Source: Spirochaetae bacterium HGW-Spirochaetae-5 | GTDB lineage: Bacteria > Spirochaetota > UBA4802 > UBA5550 | NCBI GenBank assembly: GCA_002839285.1 | Contig: PGXT01000003.1 | Coordinates: 1 to 42,013 of the forward strand | Direction: 5' to 3' | Length of the DNA: 42,013 nt | Part shown: positions 1 through 7,806 of the stretch, one piece after another | Layout: each line of letters opens with the position of its first letter | How positions within the stretch are numbered: position 1 is the first letter of the stretch | Translations under genes and position numbers: made by a program | Notes under the pieces: model-generated | The model's database searches: none | Seen by the model: the letters and a program-made list of their open reading frames with translations, nothing else | Told to the model about the DNA's origin: nothing

Positions 1-67
1 AAACAGGTTTAAGCCTTTAAGCTCCAGCCAGTCAAAGAAGATCTGAAGGCTCTTACCATATGTCTCG
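1..67. repeat. Terminal overlap, left copy (circle junction)
   Basis: These 67 bases are identical to positions 41947-42013. The integrase reading frame continues without a break from position 1 to position 41946 on the minus strand, so the repeat is the overlap of a circular assembly and not a biological duplication. Removing one copy gives a 41,946 bp circle. Confidence 0.95.
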
Positions 68-297
68 CGTGTAGCAGCTGAATCAAAACCGGAAAGCCAC
101 CTGTCTAAAAAAGCATCCAGGTCAACCTTGCTCATCTTGATTTCGGTTTTCAGTTCATCCTTCAAGCGGTCAACAAGGATCTGTTTAGTTATATACTCAA
201 GCTCGTTTTCATTGAGTTTATCAAGGCTCTTCGAATCAAGAAACTCCGAAATCTGTTCAATGATCTGCTGTTTTTTATAAGGGGTTAATTCTGACAT
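1..297 (-). CDS. Tyrosine recombinase/integrase, N-terminal part (gene crosses the circle junction)
   Basis: This holds residues 1-99 of a 335-residue tyrosine recombinase that continues at position 41946 downwards. It starts at the ATG at 297-295, preceded by an AGAGG ribosome binding site. The N-terminal ~55 residues are helical and charged. They are followed by a SAM-like core-binding domain with the usual pattern 'ATRETYGKSLQIFFDWL', which contacts DNA at the recombination core. The catalytic domain lies in the part at 41236-41946. Integration, excision or dimer resolution of the circle are the possible jobs. No tRNA or obvious attachment core was seen beside the gene. Confidence 0.93.
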   Translation of the reverse strand, partial: MSELTPYKKQQIIEQISEFLDSKSLDKLNENELEYITKQILVDRLKDELKTEIKMSKVDLDAFLDRWLSGFDSAATRETYGKSLQIFFDWLELKGLNLF

Positions 298-344
298 TTC
301 ATACCTCTGATTATTTCGGTTGGTGAGCGAAGCCGAACCACTAA

Positions 345-359
345 ACACATCTTATGTGT
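345..359. promoter_or_regulatory. Short inverted repeat upstream of parA
   Basis: ACACAT-CTT-ATGTGT is a perfect 6-bp inverted repeat. It lies in the AT-rich gap between the divergent integrase and parA genes. It could be an operator or part of a partition site. A single copy so short gives little weight. Confidence 0.35.
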
Positions 360-523
360 CGGCATAAACTTATATTATATGGACATAAAAATTGTTTTAA
401 TAATCCCTTATATTCGTAGTTTTTTATTATAGTGTTTATGATTCAAATTTATTTTCATATTAACTATTAATATATGCGTAACCGTTGAAGTTATATAATC
501 ACATGTTGTAATAAATTATCTGG

Positions 524-551
524 TTGACAAATTATAATAATGCCTTATGGT
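524..551 (+). promoter_or_regulatory. Probable sigma-70-type promoter of the parA operon
   Basis: A perfect -35 box TTGACA (524-529) is followed after 16 bp by TATGGT (546-551). The parA start lies about 25 bases further on and is preceded by a strong AAAGGAGG ribosome binding site at 561-568. Confidence 0.6.
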
Positions 552-574
552 GACATAATCAAAGGAGGTCTATT

Positions 575-1495
575 ATGATGATACCTATAAAAACAGCCTG
601 TCAGATTTCTAATCTTACCGACCGGACTATCAGGGACTGGATAACAGATGGTAAAATAATCGGCGGCAAAGATGATCTTACAGGTATTCTCCATGTAGAT
701 AAAGAATCGCTTCTAAAATCTCTTCCGACTTCAATCTGTTTTTATAACCAGAAAGGTGGCGTCGGCAAAACCACCATAAGTGTTATGATGGCCGATTACT
801 TTGATAAAAAAGGTGTTAAAACACTTTTGATTGATCTGGATCAGCAGGCCAACCTTTCACAATCATATTTTGATTATGACGACATTCGAGGTTCGAGCAC
901 TTTGTATAATTATCTTGAAGATAAAACCCCGCTTGCCAAGTGTATTAAAACTTATAATGATAATATAGATGTACTTCCTGCTGATATCCGCTTAAGCCGT
1001 AAAGATAATTATGATCTTGATGAACTGGACAGCATCAAAGCTGATTTTATTCCTATATTCAGAAAATATCAGATAGTAATAATTGACTGTCCCCCTTCTC
1101 TCTCTGCAATGTCTAAGTTCGGGCTTCTGCTTTCAAATTACGTTTTCATTCCGGTTATTCCTGAGCCGTATTCATTTGACGGTATGTTTGAAACTCTTAA
1201 TAACCTCAAGCGTATGACAAAGTTCTGCGCGGACTTTATCGATTACAGGGTTATCATTACAAACCATGAAATGCGTAAGCTCACATTACATGAAAATTAT
1301 GTGGATATGATAAAGAATGATAAGAAGATCCGCTCTGCTGAGCAGACAATCCCCAATTCGGTTGCTATGAAAGAACGGCCTCTGCATAAGTCGAATATTT
1401 TTGATATGTACGGAAATGATAAAGGTGTGAAAAAACTTGAAACACTTCTGGATGAGTTGTATAACGCTATTTATATTGAAAGGGGTAACAAATAA
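575..1495 (+). CDS. parA: ParA-type partition ATPase with N-terminal MerR-like helix-turn-helix
   Basis: This 306-residue protein is a plasmid segregation ATPase. Residues 1-50 form a MerR-like DNA-binding module ('DRTIRDWITDGKIIGG'). The ParA core follows, with a deviant Walker A KGGVGKTT at 60-67, the switch I region 'LLIDLDQQANLS' (about 84-95) and Walker B 'IVIIDCPPS' near 167-174. ParA proteins of this type bind DNA when loaded with ATP and move plasmid cargo through a ParB-like partner; those with an N-terminal DNA-binding domain often repress their own operon. Its TAA overlaps the ATG of the next gene (TAATG), so the two are probably translationally coupled. Two adjacent ATG codons could start it. 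The fused HTH resembles type Ia ParA in layout. Confidence 0.95.
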   Translation: MMIPIKTACQISNLTDRTIRDWITDGKIIGGKDDLTGILHVDKESLLKSLPTSICFYNQKGGVGKTTISVMMADYFDKKGVKTLLIDLDQQANLSQSYFDYDDIRGSSTLYNYLEDKTPLAKCIKTYNDNIDVLPADIRLSRKDNYDLDELDSIKADFIPIFRKYQIVIIDCPPSLSAMSKFGLLLSNYVFIPVIPEPYSFDGMFETLNNLKRMTKFCADFIDYRVIITNHEMRKLTLHENYVDMIKNDKKIRSAEQTIPNSVAMKERPLHKSNIFDMYGNDKGVKKLETLLDELYNAIYIERGNK

Positions 1496-2454
1496 TGGCT
1501 ATTAAGAAATTTAATAAAGACCAGCTCTCCAGGGGTAAATCAATTCTAAATCCTGATGATAATTTTAATCCCGACGATTTCACCTATGATGTAATAACTG
1601 AATTTGAGAACAATCCCCGTAAAGAAAACCTCCCCAAAGTAATAGAGGTTATAGAGAAGGATAGTAGTCTCCCGGTTATTCAAAAAGAGATTTTAATAAC
1701 CAGGCTTAAAGCGGATTTTGTAACACTATTCGGTTTTAATAATATTCCGGATGATTATAAGTCTCTCAAAAATGAAGCAAAGTTTCTGTCCGATATTACT
1801 CAGTACAGTTTTGCATCTCTCGCAGTCAGACTTAAAAAAATAAGAGATGATGAATTATATAAGGAGGATAACTATCCCGATTTTAAGAGTTTTATAGACA
1901 AAGAACTTTCAATCAATAGAACTACCGCATATAATTACATTGATCTGGTTACTATTTTTGGTGTTCAAACGTTTGAACACGTTACCGAACCTTCAAAGCT
2001 GATCTCTGCATTACCGCTTCTTAAATCGGCAAATACCAATAAGGACATCCCTCTTGCCAAAATAAAAAAAGATATTATTAAACAATCTCAAACAATGTCA
2101 GCCAGAGAATTAAATGAACATATAAAAGGGTTAAAAGTTGAATATGGTTTCAGGAAATCAGACTCTGAAAAACCTGCAGAGAAGTCAACTGGAGTAATTA
2201 ACCAGTTAGATGTTTCTAAAAATGAAGCATCTTGGTGGACACCTGAAATGGAAGCCGATAAGAAAAAAAAGGATAAGCTTAAATCAACAATAACAGTAAA
2301 GTTTCAACACAACATAGATCTTTACGAGGGTTATATTAAGCAGTGTCGCCGTTCAAAAAAAGAAAAAGAACAAAACGAAGGGCGGATAATGGCTTATCAG
2401 GTAGCAATTTCAGATTTAAAAGAATTGCTGAAAAAAATATTGAAAGATATATAA
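1495..2454 (+). CDS. ParB-like partner of ParA (non-canonical, HTH-containing)
   Basis: This 319-residue protein is fused by start/stop overlap to parA. It lacks the usual ParB N-terminal CTPase motif. Residues about 125-150 contain a helix-turn-helix-like stretch ('INRTTAYNYIDLV'), recalling the PF49/PF50-type partners of spirochaete plasmids. The C-terminal ~70 residues are very rich in Lys and Glu and likely form a coiled coil for dimerisation. Position and composition argue that it is the centromere-binding protein of the partition system. Its family is not certain from reading alone, and the centromere has not been identified. Confidence 0.7.
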   Translation: MAIKKFNKDQLSRGKSILNPDDNFNPDDFTYDVITEFENNPRKENLPKVIEVIEKDSSLPVIQKEILITRLKADFVTLFGFNNIPDDYKSLKNEAKFLSDITQYSFASLAVRLKKIRDDELYKEDNYPDFKSFIDKELSINRTTAYNYIDLVTIFGVQTFEHVTEPSKLISALPLLKSANTNKDIPLAKIKKDIIKQSQTMSARELNEHIKGLKVEYGFRKSDSEKPAEKSTGVINQLDVSKNEASWWTPEMEADKKKKDKLKSTITVKFQHNIDLYEGYIKQCRRSKKEKEQNEGRIMAYQVAISDLKELLKKILKDI

Positions 2455-2493
2455 ATAAAGGTTTTAAAAAAGTATAAATAGTTATTAAATCAA

Positions 2494-2512
2494 GCCCTGG
2501 CTACGTCAGGGC
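2494..2512. terminator. Short hairpin between converging genes
   Basis: GCCCTG (2494-2499) pairs with CAGGGC (2507-2512) across a 7-base loop. It lies between the converging parB-like gene and the exported-protein gene. No clear T-run follows, so a terminator role is plausible but not firm. Confidence 0.45.
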
Positions 2513-2518
2513 CATTTA

Positions 2519-3085
2519 CTACTCCATCTCTACACAAACATATTCAATCTCTGCAAACAGCTTCTCAATCTCAATAAAAGTTTCATTCAGCTGTAGCTGC
2601 AGCTGATCAACTTTTTCTTGCCGGTTGGCAGCTTCAATCGGCTCTTCAATTGACTTCACAATCTGCTTCATCTTCCAAATCTGATCCGTCATCAGATACT
2701 TTCTTTCAATCAGTTTTTCAATACTATATCCCAGGCTTTCAACCTTCCGGACCGCCTTCCGCCTTTCAGCTTTCTTCTTATCGGCAATATCTGTCATATC
2801 ATAAAACTGGTTTAACGTTACAGAAGCCGATACATAAGTCTCCGTGTCCGGTGAATTCACCTGGTCATAAGGTGATCTTCTTGAAACACTCACCTCCGGT
2901 AAAAACCGTAGAGAATCTTTCCATCGGTATGTATCTGTATCATTGATACGCCTTTTTGATTCTACCAGAGTCTTTTTTAGATCCCGCATCTCATTTTCTT
3001 TATTATTTTTACTTTCTTCGGCTGAAAGTCCGATACTTTGAATAAAAATTATTGCTATTATAAAAGTGTTTATTATTTTATTCAT
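2519..3085 (-). CDS. Exported coiled-coil protein, short TolC-like
   Basis: This 188-residue protein starts with a clear signal peptide (hydrophobic residues 4-20, 'SIGLSA-EES' cleavage region). A segment 'WKDSLRFLPEVSVSRRSPYD' leads to 'SASVTLNQFYDM' and then long heptad-rich helices to the end. This order (short beta-strand-like segment, then long helices) resembles one half of a TolC outer-membrane channel repeat, but the protein is less than half the usual TolC length and no second repeat is present. It could be a periplasmic or outer-membrane accessory protein rather than a channel. It is transcribed divergently from the small gene at 3111. Its role on the plasmid is unknown. Confidence 0.7.
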   Translation of the reverse strand: MNKIINTFIIAIIFIQSIGLSAEESKNNKENEMRDLKKTLVESKRRINDTDTYRWKDSLRFLPEVSVSRRSPYDQVNSPDTETYVSASVTLNQFYDMTDIADKKKAERRKAVRKVESLGYSIEKLIERKYLMTDQIWKMKQIVKSIEEPIEAANRQEKVDQLQLQLNETFIEIEKLFAEIEYVCVEME

Positions 3086-3110
3086 AATATTTCCTCAAAG
3101 GGGTTCATGG

Positions 3111-3260
3111 ATGAAGCCAGTCGTATTGCTCGCAATGGTTAAGGATTTGCAGATTTATATCAAAGACATCAAAGACCTTGATAAAAATAATCTCGTTGAG
3201 ATTAACAAAAAACTCATTAAAATATCGTCAGAAGTGAATGAAAATCTCGAAAAAATTTAG
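3111..3260 (+). CDS. Small hypothetical protein (49 aa)
   Basis: An AAAGGGG ribosome binding site about 6-13 bases upstream favours the ATG at 3111 over an in-frame start at 3066, which would lie inside the divergent gene. The product is a small helical, Lys/Glu/Asn-rich protein ('KDLQIYIKDIKDLDKNN...'). It precedes the recombinase-ATPase gene by about 200 bp on the same strand and could be a small regulator or assembly partner, but no family is recognised. Confidence 0.5.
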   Translation: MKPVVLLAMVKDLQIYIKDIKDLDKNNLVEINKKLIKISSEVNENLEKI

Positions 3261-3285
3261 ATCTTTTTTTGCTCTTTTCATCCCG

Positions 3286-3326
3286 TTTTGTTCGAAAAAG
3301 CTTTGAACAAAATCGCCCTTTTGTTC
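3286..3326. repeat. Three copies of TTTTGTTC, two as a perfect inverted repeat
   Basis: TTTTGTTC occurs at 3286-3293, inverted as GAACAAAA at 3305-3312, and again directly at 3319-3326. The set lies about 140 bp upstream of the recombinase-ATPase gene. Phased copies of an 8-mer suit an operator or a recombinase/initiator binding array. Confidence 0.55.
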
Positions 3327-3465
3327 CAAAACCGCCCGGAATGATGTATGATGCAGTCATTATCGCATCGTGTTTATCGTGATTCCGGTCTAATAATGGT
3401 TTAGTTTTGTGTTTAAAATTGATGGTTTTTTATCGTAAATAATGTGCTAAAATGAATGAAATTGA

Positions 3466-4878
3466 ATGAAGAATAAAACTCAAAAAATCCCGCTCTTTCT
3501 TTCTCAGAAAGAAGTTGATGATCTGATACGTGGCGTGCGGAAAGAGAGGCATAAACTCGGCCTTTATCTGATGTCATACGGTGGGCTTCGTGTGTCCGAA
3601 ATGTGTAATTTGAAAGTATCTGATGTTCACCTGCAACGGAATTTTATGATCATTACAGGCAAAGGGAATAAGCAGAGAGTCGTCCCGATAAATGCCACTC
3701 TTCAGAAGATGCTTGAATCATATTTCAGTAAATACAGTTATAAATTAAATCCCGATTCCCTGCTTCTTGGTGGTGCCCGTAATTCCTGGCATTATGTTAT
3801 AAAGAAATATTCCGAACAGAATCTCGGTAGAAGAGATGTTCACTGTCACACCCTCCGGCACTCATTCGCAACCGGACTTTATGAAAAGGATGTACCTATA
3901 GAGAGAATCTCCCAGATCCTCGGTCACTCCAAACTTGATACAACTCTTATATATTCAAGGATCTCTATTGAGCAGAAGAAAGATGCGGTAATGACCCTTG
4001 ATGGTCCTCGTGGCCGCTTATTCACATTTGCCCGGTCATTCAGAAAAAAAACAGATATAACAGTAAAAAGCTCCGGCTCTCTAATCGGAAGAGAGAAGGA
4101 ATCCGAACTTATAAACAATTATATCAAAAAGAAAATTTCCGTGATCCTCTCCGGAGGCAAGGGAAGCGGTAAATCAGCGATCCTCCGCCACATCCCCGAT
4201 GCGGTTTTTATAGATGAATATAAAAAGAAACAGACCCTTGTGAAAATAATTCTATCTGCTTCAGCTGGTTCTGATGGTACGCTTTTATCAGCAGATGATA
4301 AGGTTTATAAAGAGGCAGAGAAGCAGTTTAAAAAGCTATCAATTGATGAGTTGCTTAATGAGCTTAAGAACTTTAATAAAACCATAATCTTTGACGATAT
4401 AACAGGGCTTTCAAAAACCGATAGATCAACAATATCAAAGCTTTCTGAATTGACTCCAGTTCTTGCGGCAAGTTCCAGAACTGCGGATAAAAAACTGTTT
4501 AAAACCTTTGTTGAAATTAAACCGCTTAAAAGACATTTCACCAGGTTAATTCTCTCAGAAATGGTACAGATAACTGATCCCCGGAAGAAAGAATTAATGA
4601 TAGATGATGTACTGCATCAGGCAGGGGATAATCTGAAAGAAGCCGAATACATCTCCCGTCAGATGACAATGGGTAAAACCAGTGAAGAGGTAATCACTGA
4701 CGAAAGGATCAGCAACCAGGAATCAATCGCCCCTTTCCTTCTCATTCTGGTTCTATTCTTCGCAGCATATGTTCTCAAGTCTTATGCTTCGGCAATGGTA
4801 GCTTTAAGTTATGCCCTTCTGGTTGTGTTCAGAATGGTATTTTACAAATACATCTTTATGCCCGCGAGTAAGAAGTGA
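3466..4878 (+). CDS. Tyrosine recombinase catalytic domain fused to a P-loop ATPase with C-terminal membrane helices
   Basis: This 470-residue protein joins three parts. Residues about 10-175 are a complete tyrosine recombinase catalytic domain: Arg42 (GLRVSE), Lys66/69 (GKGNK), His128-x-x-Arg131 (HTLR), His154 (LGHS) and nucleophile Tyr163. The N-terminal core-binding domain is absent; the protein begins directly at the catalytic fold. Residues about 205-400 are a P-loop ATPase with Walker A GGKGSGKS (230-237) and a Walker B-like 'TIIFDDI'. Residues about 421-463 form one or two membrane helices followed by a basic tail. Such a protein would tether DNA strand exchange, or at least DNA binding, to the membrane under ATP control. 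The next gene overlaps it by 4 bp (GTGA). The ribosome binding site is weak. The fusion is seen directly; its function is inference. Confidence 0.88.
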   Translation: MKNKTQKIPLFLSQKEVDDLIRGVRKERHKLGLYLMSYGGLRVSEMCNLKVSDVHLQRNFMIITGKGNKQRVVPINATLQKMLESYFSKYSYKLNPDSLLLGGARNSWHYVIKKYSEQNLGRRDVHCHTLRHSFATGLYEKDVPIERISQILGHSKLDTTLIYSRISIEQKKDAVMTLDGPRGRLFTFARSFRKKTDITVKSSGSLIGREKESELINNYIKKKISVILSGGKGSGKSAILRHIPDAVFIDEYKKKQTLVKIILSASAGSDGTLLSADDKVYKEAEKQFKKLSIDELLNELKNFNKTIIFDDITGLSKTDRSTISKLSELTPVLAASSRTADKKLFKTFVEIKPLKRHFTRLILSEMVQITDPRKKELMIDDVLHQAGDNLKEAEYISRQMTMGKTSEEVITDERISNQESIAPFLLILVLFFAAYVLKSYASAMVALSYALLVVFRMVFYKYIFMPASKK

Positions 4879-6146
4879 CAGCAACGACACATTATGCTTT
4901 TTCATATCTTTTATGTGCTGCAGCTGGTATGGAGCCGGCCACTGCCCTCACAGCTTCCCTGTTCTCCCTGCTCCCGGATATAGATCATCCGGAGAGTACA
5001 ATCGGCCGTATATTCTCCCCTTTATCAAAATATATTCAGCGGAAATATGGCCACAGAACAGTTACACATTCAATATTCGCAATCATGTTTATCTCAGCTG
5101 TTCTTCTCCCCCTGCTTCTTATTCCCAGGCTTTTACAGTGGGGCAGTCCATTCTGGACTGGTTTGTATGCAGCTGCTCTTCTTGCGTTTTCCAGTCATAT
5201 ATTTATAGATCTTTTTAATAAATCCGGTGTTCGTATCTTTTCACCATTTTCACAGAAGGAATATATCTCCTTCAGAACTCCATCCCTGCGAATACTTGTT
5301 TCTTCATGGCAGGAATATATTCTTCTGTTTGTAATTGTATTCTTCGCTTTTACTGTTACAGGTGAGGGCTTCTCGATCCACAAGGCTGTCCGTTCTGTCG
5401 GTAAAATGATCTATAAGAATTATGATAATGCGGTTAAAGATTATCAGGAGAACAGCGCTTATTTCTGTATGGCTCATATAGATTATTTTGACAATATAGA
5501 ACGGCGTATTATTATCGTAGATCTTCCGGTTCTCAATATGTATCCGGAATCCGGTGTGTTCCTCCGGAACAATGAAAGACTTGTAATCGGTAAAGAGAAT
5601 ATCAATGAAATTACAGTTGAGAAAACAGATAAACAGGTAATAACAAAAAGGATCTCCGGTAGTGATCCGGCTCTTCTTAAAAGTATTCCAAATGGATCGT
5701 ATATCTCCGGAACAATAGACGTTAAAAATTATTTTCCGGAACTTAAATCAAACAGCTTTATAACAGTAGACCGCAGATCAGACGGTGCAGGTTTTATATT
5801 AAAATGCGCTGCTCCCTGGGAGATTTCCCGCATTCTAAATCTTCATAATGAAATTGGTGTTGAGATAGAGAAGCTTAAAAAGAAGCTCTGCTCATACCAG
5901 ATAGATCAGCTGAGGGGTGAAGAATCAGAATTAAAAAAAAGGATTGAAACGTTACGGAAGAAAGGGCTATATAATAATTATGGTCGTATATCAAAGCTTA
6001 CTGCGGAGATGAAGAAGATTCAGTCGAAGATTAGCTCTCTTGAAATGAAAGAGAGCATGGGCGGTGATGCGGAGATACAGGAGAAGATTAATCTGCTAAC
6101 TAATGGCTTCCATTTTTACTTCGATCTTGTAGTATTTGAGATGTAG
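4875..6146 (+). CDS. YdjM/DUF457-like membrane-bound metal-dependent hydrolase with long C-terminal extension
   Basis: This 423-residue protein starts at a GTG that overlaps the previous stop codon (GTGA), so it is translationally coupled to the recombinase-ATPase. The first ~185 residues match the YdjM/DUF457 membrane family: 'THYAF', 'DIDHPES', 'GHRTVTHS' and several membrane helices. The His/Asp motifs are the expected metal ligands. The remaining ~240 residues, absent from a minimal YdjM protein, are soluble. They contain a beta-rich domain ('SGSDPALLKSIPNGSYISGTI'...) and a Lys/Glu coiled coil ('LRGEESELKKRIETLRKKG'). The pairing with a membrane-tethered recombinase suggests one membrane complex. 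The substrate is unknown. Confidence 0.8.
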   Translation: MTATTHYAFSYLLCAAAGMEPATALTASLFSLLPDIDHPESTIGRIFSPLSKYIQRKYGHRTVTHSIFAIMFISAVLLPLLLIPRLLQWGSPFWTGLYAAALLAFSSHIFIDLFNKSGVRIFSPFSQKEYISFRTPSLRILVSSWQEYILLFVIVFFAFTVTGEGFSIHKAVRSVGKMIYKNYDNAVKDYQENSAYFCMAHIDYFDNIERRIIIVDLPVLNMYPESGVFLRNNERLVIGKENINEITVEKTDKQVITKRISGSDPALLKSIPNGSYISGTIDVKNYFPELKSNSFITVDRRSDGAGFILKCAAPWEISRILNLHNEIGVEIEKLKKKLCSYQIDQLRGEESELKKRIETLRKKGLYNNYGRISKLTAEMKKIQSKISSLEMKESMGGDAEIQEKINLLTNGFHFYFDLVVFEM

Positions 6147-6234
6147 CTAAATAAAGAATAGACAAAATAATTCTTAATGTGTAAAGATCTTCATGTATAA
6201 CAGCCTAATAGATATAAATAAAGAGAGAAAGACA

Positions 6235-6957
6235 ATGTTGGCTAATGTTGAGTTACGATATAAAAAGGAAATATCAGGCCCTGAATCGGATTTTATAAAT
6301 AGTTTTTTATCTAACTATAAACAGGAATATTCAGATGATAAAAAAACAATGACCATATTTTCAGAACCATTTGTCGGCTCCGGATTTCCTGATTTAGTAA
6401 TGGTCAGATGGGATAATGAAAAACCAAAAAAATGGAATGAAGAAAGAAATAATATTAGCAATATTGATCTTAAAATAATTCATCACATGATGGTTAATCC
6501 GGGAATTTATTCTATTGAAAATCTGAAGTTGCAATTAGGTTATTCTGAAAAAATCATATCCGGTTCAGTTCAAAGAATGAAAGATGCTGGCTTGATTAGA
6601 GAGGATAAAAAAGGATTAATCAGAATCGGAAATAAGAAAGAATTATTTTTTATTCAATCAATAATTGCAATTGAAGCAAAGATGAAAAATTGGAAGAAGG
6701 CATTTATTCAGGCTGAAGCTAATCAATGGTTTTCTTCTGAAAGTTATGTGTTATTACCGGATTTTATAATTAATGAAGCTATCATTAATCATGCAAATTT
6801 ATCCACTGCTGGTCTGATCTCTTTTGGGGATGATGGTATTAAAATATTAAAAAAACCTGAAAAAAGAAAAATGCCTGTTTCTTTTTGTTCCTGGATTTTT
6901 AATGAAAATATCGGCCGTTCATTATGGGGTGATGGGGATAATTATGGATTTATCTGA
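6235..6957 (+). CDS. PD-(D/E)XK nuclease-like protein with inserted winged helix (first gene of three-gene operon)
   Basis: From the ATG at 6235 the product has 240 residues; an in-frame ATG at 6193 would add 14 but lacks a ribosome binding site. 'GSGFPDLVMV' supplies Asp53 and 'IIAIEAKMKNW' supplies Glu147-x-Lys149. A following 'QAEANQW' fits the Gln helix, so the active-site set of a PD-(D/E)XK nuclease is complete. Between the two halves (about 75-130) lies a winged-helix DNA-binding domain ('YSEKIISGSVQRMKDAGLIRED'). It may be a DNA nuclease, or a regulator built on a nuclease fold. It overlaps the kinase gene by 14 bp. Other three-gene defence operons use similar nuclease effectors, but this family is not one that I recognise by name. 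Confidence 0.75.
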   Translation: MLANVELRYKKEISGPESDFINSFLSNYKQEYSDDKKTMTIFSEPFVGSGFPDLVMVRWDNEKPKKWNEERNNISNIDLKIIHHMMVNPGIYSIENLKLQLGYSEKIISGSVQRMKDAGLIREDKKGLIRIGNKKELFFIQSIIAIEAKMKNWKKAFIQAEANQWFSSESYVLLPDFIINEAIINHANLSTAGLISFGDDGIKILKKPEKRKMPVSFCSWIFNENIGRSLWGDGDNYGFI

Positions 6958-7798
6958 GATACAGAAAAATTTTCCGCATCTTAAAGATATAACCCCTCTT
7001 GCAAAAGGCGGGTATAAAACGGTATTTAGAGCAAAGAGTGATCTTCATGGTGATGTTGTTCTCAAAATTATTAATCCAGGTAATGATAAAGATGAAATAA
7101 CCGAACGTATAAAACGTGAAGTTAGAGCTGCTGAAGTAATTGAATCAGTTCACATCCCACAAATTTTTGAAAGCGGTATGTTAAATGTTGGTAAAGAAGA
7201 ATTGTGGATTATAGAACAATGGATAGATGGAAAAACATTGCGGGAACATATGCAATCAGGCCGGAAATATTCAATATCAGAGATCTACAATTTTTTAGAG
7301 ATAATGCTTCAGATAATAATTCAGGCTGAAATAAAAAAAATTGTTCATCGTGATATTAAACCTGAAAATATAATAATTGATACTACTGATAAGATATGGC
7401 TTATAGATTTTGGTATTTCACGCCATCTTGATTTATCATCTCTCACGAATAGTAATATTCCATTCGCTCCCTGCACAATCGGTTATGCCTCTGCGGAACA
7501 GTTTAGAAACCGGAAACGTGAAATTGATTCAAGAACAGATCTTTTTGCAATCGGCGTTGTTGCGTATGAAATGATAATTGGCGAAAATTTCTATATCAAA
7601 GATGCCAGAGATGCATTTCAAGTCATACGGAAAATAGAAAGAGATCATCTTCCGGTTATTAAAATTGCTGGCGATTCGCAATATCTCATGGCAAATTTTA
7701 TTCAAACAATAGGTGATAACCGGTTCTCAAGACGCCCGTCTTCAGCTTTCGAAGCATATGAAATATTAAAAACAATAAAATCAACTCTGGTTTTTTGA
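6944..7798 (+). CDS. Hanks-type serine/threonine protein kinase
   Basis: This 285-residue kinase consists almost only of the kinase domain. The ATG at 6944 is chosen because GGGGAT lies just upstream; an ORF start at 6902 would extend into the previous gene. A Gly-rich loop variant 'AKGGYKTVF' is followed by Lys41 (VVLK), Glu59, the catalytic loop HRDIKPEN (135-142) and DFG (155-157), so it should be active. 'TIGYASAEQF' replaces the usual APE motif region. There is no transmembrane segment and no PASTA or other sensor domain, so it is cytosolic. It sits between a nuclease-like gene and a TIM-barrel gene, which suggests that it controls one of them by phosphorylation. Stand-alone kinases in such settings occur in phage-defence operons. 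Confidence 0.92.
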   Translation: MDLSEIQKNFPHLKDITPLAKGGYKTVFRAKSDLHGDVVLKIINPGNDKDEITERIKREVRAAEVIESVHIPQIFESGMLNVGKEELWIIEQWIDGKTLREHMQSGRKYSISEIYNFLEIMLQIIIQAEIKKIVHRDIKPENIIIDTTDKIWLIDFGISRHLDLSSLTNSNIPFAPCTIGYASAEQFRNRKREIDSRTDLFAIGVVAYEMIIGENFYIKDARDAFQVIRKIERDHLPVIKIAGDSQYLMANFIQTIGDNRFSRRPSSAFEAYEILKTIKSTLVF

Positions 7799-7806
7799 GG
7801 TAATTT

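Noticed and set aside
1-67. 67-bp direct terminal repeat as a phage terminal redundancy or transposon end
   Set aside because: The integrase frame runs through the junction without interruption and no phage structural or terminase gene is present. An assembly overlap of a circular molecule explains it fully.
2650-2946. 98-codon plus-strand frame opposite the TolC-like gene
   Set aside because: It is a shadow of the minus-strand gene, with low-complexity Ser-rich translation and no ribosome binding site.
4811-5218. 135-codon frame overlapping the recombinase-ATPase and YdjM-like genes
   Set aside because: It overlaps two well-supported genes in another frame, and its Cys/Ser/Phe-rich translation is not protein-like.
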